Below, piece after piece: positions 61,248 through 64,000 of a stretch of DNA of 64,000 nt. Origin of the DNA: Novosphingobium silvae (lineage in GTDB: Bacteria > Pseudomonadota > Alphaproteobacteria > Sphingomonadales > Sphingomonadaceae); NCBI RefSeq assembly GCF_009856825.1, contig NZ_WVTD01000005.1, forward strand, positions 186,001-250,000. Direction: 5' to 3'. The position numbers and the translations under genes are program-made. Each line of letters starts with the position of its first letter. Position 1 is the stretch's first letter. The notes beneath the pieces are model-generated. The model did not search any database and was not told where the DNA came from. It saw nothing but the letters and a program-made list of their open reading frames with translations.

Positions 61248-61736
61248 TCAGGGGGCGCCGGTGCCCCAGAGCCTGTCCTCGCGGACAAACCCCTTGTGGC
61301 CGGTCGCATCGAATGCGCACCAGCCATCCTTGCATTCTCCGAGGAGCCCGACGACGCCGGGCTCGACCCGCCACAGCATCGGCGCGCCGCTGCGTCCTTC
61401 GGCGCGCATCTCCGTGAGACCGCCCTTCTTCACCATTCCGGCACGCTGGCGCGAAAGCAGCAGGTCGCGCATCCACCCCTTGTCTCCGCTCGGATCCTCG
61501 ATGAGTCGCCACGATCCCTCGCGGCGCAGCACTTTCACCGGCAGGTGCGGACGGCGGTAGACCCAATCGATGCGGTACGAATCGCCCGGGCCCACACGAA
61601 GGTTCGCGATTTCAGCATCGACCGAAGCCCAGTACGGCACCCTGTCGTCATCAGCGGCCCGGACGGGCGTGATCGCGGCAAGCCCGAGGCCGCAGATTGC
61701 GCTCAGAGGAAGCAAAATTTTGCGCCAGTTCATCAT
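61248..61736 (-). CDS. SH3-like domain periplasmic protein
   Basis: 162-residue exported protein: signal peptide about 1-27 (ILLPLSAICGLGLAAITPVRA), then an SH3-like module (ASVDAEIANLRVGPGDSYRIDW, SWRLIEDPSGDKGWMRDLLL) and a second similar stretch (PGVVGLLGECKDGWCAF, GHKGFVREDRLWG). Such bacterial SH3 domains bind cell-wall material. The start chosen overlaps the stop of a small upstream frame by ATGA; ATG 61745 or GTG 61757 are alternatives. Convergent with cpaF. Confidence 0.84.
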   Translation of the reverse strand: MMNWRKILLPLSAICGLGLAAITPVRAADDDRVPYWASVDAEIANLRVGPGDSYRIDWVYRRPHLPVKVLRREGSWRLIEDPSGDKGWMRDLLLSRQRAGMVKKGGLTEMRAEGRSGAPMLWRVEPGVVGLLGECKDGWCAFDATGHKGFVREDRLWGTGAP

Positions 61737-61930
61737 CCAATCCATACTGTGTCGCACAACCTTGCTTCAAGCGTCTTCGCTCCTTCGCTGTGGACGGTAA
61801 GGCGTTCCATGCGGGCCATCGGCAGGGGCAGCGGAAAGGCCGGCCGCCCCTTCGCCATGGCAGCCTCGACAAGCTGCGCCGCGAGAGAGACTACCCCGCG
61901 CTTGCCTCCCGGTCCGCAACGGTACGGCAT
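61733..61930 (-). CDS. Possible small protein coupled to the SH3-like gene
   Basis: 65-codon frame (MPYRCGPGGKRGVVSLAAQL... ) whose stop overlaps the SH3-like start as ATGA. Third-position GC is high, as in real genes here. No SD precedes the first ATG; an internal ATG at 61858 has GAGG 5 bases upstream. No family or membrane segment recognised. Could be a chance frame. Confidence 0.35.
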   Translation of the reverse strand: MPYRCGPGGKRGVVSLAAQLVEAAMAKGRPAFPLPLPMARMERLTVHSEGAKTLEARLCDTVWIG

Positions 61931-62022
61931 GCGCTTGTGCAGGGTTAGTATCCTGATCTAACCGCAGGTGACATGCCCAGCGTTTCAAACCACGCTCGAC
62001 GGCATCAGGGGGATAGTACGAG

Positions 62023-63327
62023 ATGAACAAGCAGCATCTGCTGCCGATCGTCGCTGCCGGTCTAGCGCTGCTTTCGCCCGCGGCGATTGCGCAGGACGGA
62101 CGAATCGATGTCAGCAGCGGCGGCGACACCGCATGGATGCTGGCGTGCTGCTCCATGGGACTTCTCACCCTGCCCGGGCTCGCCCTGTTCTATGCCGGGC
62201 GCGTGCGGAGCAGGAATGCGCTTTCCCCCATCATCCAGTGCGCTGCCATCTTTGCCCTTTGCTCGCTGCTCTGGTTCATGGTCGGCTACACGCTGGGCTT
62301 CGGCGAGGTGGGGAAAGGCTGGATCGGCAACGGCAATGCGTGGATGCTCGTCAGTCTTGGCAACCTTCGGGACGGCACCTCCGTGCCGGAGAGCGTCTTC
62401 GCTCTGTTCCAGATGATCTTCGCGTGCCTGGCACCGGCCTTCCTCGCAGGCGCTTGGGCGGAGCGGGCGCGCTTCGGCTGGACACTCGCCTTTGCGGGGG
62501 CGTGGAGCATCGTCGTCTACGCGCCGGTCGCGCATTGGATTTCGGGGAGCGGCTGGCTTGCACGCGGCGTCGGGACACTCGACTGGTCGGGCGGGATCGC
62601 CGTCCATGTCACGGCGGGCGTCTCCGCCCTGGCACTTGCCATCATGCTCGGCAGGCGCAGGGGCGTGGCGCCTGGCCAGGTAGCCCCCCATGGCTCACTC
62701 ATCACCGTGGCCGGGGCATCGCTCCTGTGGATCGGCTGGCTCTCGCTTGCCGGCGGATCGGCGCTCACCGCCAACGACGATGCCGGAGCCGCCATAATTT
62801 CCATGCATGTCGCGTGCGCAGCATCGGCGCTGACGTGGATGCTGCTGGAGCGTATTGCCCGCGGCAAGCCCTCGGCCACCGGGTTCGCGATCGGCATCAA
62901 TGCCGGGATCGCCGCCGTCAGTCCCGCCGCAGGCTACATCTCGCCCGGCGGCGCGGCGGTGTTCGGACTTGCTGGAGCGATCGCCTGCTGGTGTGCGATG
63001 CAGTTCATGAGGCGACGGCTGAAGATCGACGATGCACTCGGCGTCTTTGCGGTCCACGGCGTGGGCGGGGTGCTGGGCGCTCTCCTTCTTGCGCCGTTTC
63101 TTTCTCCGCTCCTCGGCGGAGTGGGCTACGGCGAGGGCATGAACCCGATTGCGCAGCTGGTGGCGCAAGGCGTTGGCGTTGCGGTGGTAGCGGCATGGTC
63201 GCTGATCGCGAGCGTCATCATTGCGCTGATGGCCTCGCTTGCGTTCCCGATGCGAGTGTCCGAAAGCGCCGAACGCACAGGCCTCGATGCAAGCAGCCAC
63301 GGGGAACAGGCGTGGCATTTCGATTGA
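62023..63327 (+). CDS. amt: Ammonium transporter (Amt/MEP family)
   Basis: 434-residue Amt with a cleavable N-terminal signal (LPIVAAGLALLSPAAIAQ) and about 11 membrane segments. The conserved entry region DTAWMLACCSMGLLTLPGLA is present. The twin pore histidines are in DWSGGIAVHVTAGVSAL and FAVHGVGGVLGALLL. It imports ammonium/ammonia under nitrogen limitation and is usually NtrC-controlled. The usual partner glnK is not adjacent. A dyad GGTTAG-N9-CTAACC lies at 61943-61963, but I see no clear -24/-12 sigma-54 promoter. Confidence 0.95.
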   Translation: MNKQHLLPIVAAGLALLSPAAIAQDGRIDVSSGGDTAWMLACCSMGLLTLPGLALFYAGRVRSRNALSPIIQCAAIFALCSLLWFMVGYTLGFGEVGKGWIGNGNAWMLVSLGNLRDGTSVPESVFALFQMIFACLAPAFLAGAWAERARFGWTLAFAGAWSIVVYAPVAHWISGSGWLARGVGTLDWSGGIAVHVTAGVSALALAIMLGRRRGVAPGQVAPHGSLITVAGASLLWIGWLSLAGGSALTANDDAGAAIISMHVACAASALTWMLLERIARGKPSATGFAIGINAGIAAVSPAAGYISPGGAAVFGLAGAIACWCAMQFMRRRLKIDDALGVFAVHGVGGVLGALLLAPFLSPLLGGVGYGEGMNPIAQLVAQGVGVAVVAAWSLIASVIIALMASLAFPMRVSESAERTGLDASSHGEQAWHFD

Positions 63328-63358
63328 CAGCCGCGCGGCGATTGCCGGAATGGGCGCG

Positions 63359-63868
63359 ATGAAGGACTACTTGCGCCACGTGGGCCAGACACTTGCCCGA
63401 GCCCTGGAGTTCCAGGGTAGGGCCCGCCGGCGCGAGGTGATCGACTATCTCGTTATCTCGGCAGCATTCCTGATGATCGTCAACGGGCTGGCAGGAGAAC
63501 TGGCCGAGCCGCACGTCGCTCGCTGGGTAGCATTTGCAACGCAGTATCTCATCCTCGTTCCGGCGGCTGCCCTCGTCGTTCGTCGCCTTCACGACATCGG
63601 CTGGAGCGGGCGATGGAGCATCGTGCTGCTCCCTGTCGCATTGCGGAACATGGCGCTCGATCTGCTGGCGCAAATCGGTGGGTGGGAGGCGCGGCGGCCG
63701 GTGGAGGCGGTCCTTGCCTATGCCGACTGGGTGCTGTTTCCACCCTTCGCGCTGCTCTACCTGCTTCTGATCGTGGCGCCCGGCAAAAAGGGTCCGAACC
63801 GCTTTGGTCCGGACCCTCGTATAGGCGATGACGGTGCAGTCAGTGACAGGACTGCGGGCGACGTCTGA
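63359..63868 (+). CDS. DUF805 family membrane protein
   Basis: 169-residue membrane protein with about four hydrophobic segments. Family signature RRLHDIGWSGRW near residue 78, GRARRREVIDYLV near the N-terminus, and the late GPNRFGPDPR tail. Function unknown. The start is the ATG giving MKDYLRHVGQTLAR (ATG at 63350 is an in-frame alternative). It lies 31 bp after amt on the same strand. Confidence 0.85.
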   Translation: MKDYLRHVGQTLARALEFQGRARRREVIDYLVISAAFLMIVNGLAGELAEPHVARWVAFATQYLILVPAAALVVRRLHDIGWSGRWSIVLLPVALRNMALDLLAQIGGWEARRPVEAVLAYADWVLFPPFALLYLLLIVAPGKKGPNRFGPDPRIGDDGAVSDRTAGDV

Positions 63869-64000
63869 TCAGTCGCCGGTCAGGATGCGATCCACCAGTT
63901 CCTTGACCGTAGGCGTGAAGCCGTTGGAATAGAACGGATCCTGCTTGAACTTGTAAGCCGCATGGCCTGCAAACATCAGGTTCTCTTCCACGGGGCCGCC
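63869..64000 (-). CDS. C-terminal end of an unidentified protein (truncated by window edge)
   Basis: The last 43 codons and stop of a minus-strand gene whose start lies beyond the window. The visible C-terminus includes MFAGHAAYKFKQDPFYSNGF and PTVKELVDRILTGD. The codon use looks coding and the frame is open to the edge. I do not recognise the family from this fragment. It converges with the DUF805 gene: the two stop codons are adjacent. Confidence 0.6.
   Translation of the reverse strand, partial: GGPVEENLMFAGHAAYKFKQDPFYSNGFTPTVKELVDRILTGD

Overview
The window is 64 kb of GC-rich, densely packed chromosome from an alphaproteobacterium, most probably a sphingomonad (Novosphingobium or a close relative). 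The evidence is the conserved dusB-ntrB-ntrC-ntrY-ntrX-hfq-hflX order followed by a convergent mazG, an Hfq with two Sm domains in one chain, a fused IspD-IspF enzyme, a PDH E1 beta subunit carrying its own lipoyl domain, and many GTG/TTG starts. This taxonomic call is inference. I see no rRNA, tRNA, CRISPR array, insertion sequence or prophage. Nearly all of the DNA is core chromosome.

Layout. 1-4980 (+): end of holB, metG, a TatD-family nuclease, a PhnP-like hydrolase, a small membrane protein and mazG, mostly with overlapping stop/start codons. 4988-14551 (-): hflX, tandem-domain hfq and the nitrogen two-component genes ntrX, ntrY, ntrC and ntrB, ending in dusB. 14632-16905 (+): ispDF, a secreted protein and a CinA-type deamidase. 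17003-18409 (-): a COQ10-like protein and lipA. 18505-24113: carbonic anhydrase, a divergent secreted protein, and gyrA with a DUF952 gene. 24114-24575 has no gene but holds an exact consensus sigma-70 promoter driving a candidate small RNA of about 70 nt.

24576-31081: YhhN protein, trmFO, EF-hand protein, phytoene-synthase-like protein, pdhB/pdhA and ftsB. 31295-37807: ABC-F ATPase, Gre-like factor, DEAD-box helicase, M28 peptidase. 37958-42024 (+): rpiB, glyA, nrdR, trmJ-like and rpsD. 42190-51286: a small protein, BenE-type transporter, tgt, a DUF481 protein with an ABC-2 exporter, queA, a cyclophilin, coaD, ispA and xseB; tgt and queA are two steps of queuosine synthesis. 51421-59233: purL, serB/miaA as a head-to-head overlapping pair, then ilvB-ilvN-ilvC. 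59278-64000: HNH nuclease, cpaF preceded by a short leader ORF, an SH3-like protein, ammonium transporter, DUF805 protein and the C-terminal end of an unidentified gene.

The points most worth a second look are the tandem Hfq, the candidate sRNA (both bear on RNA regulation), an NtrX that lacks the sigma-54 contact loop, a probable frameshift in the EF-hand gene, the cpaF leader ORF, paired GANTC sites before ftsB, and a repeated start context that suggests leaderless mRNAs. No multi-gene system that looks wholly new was found.
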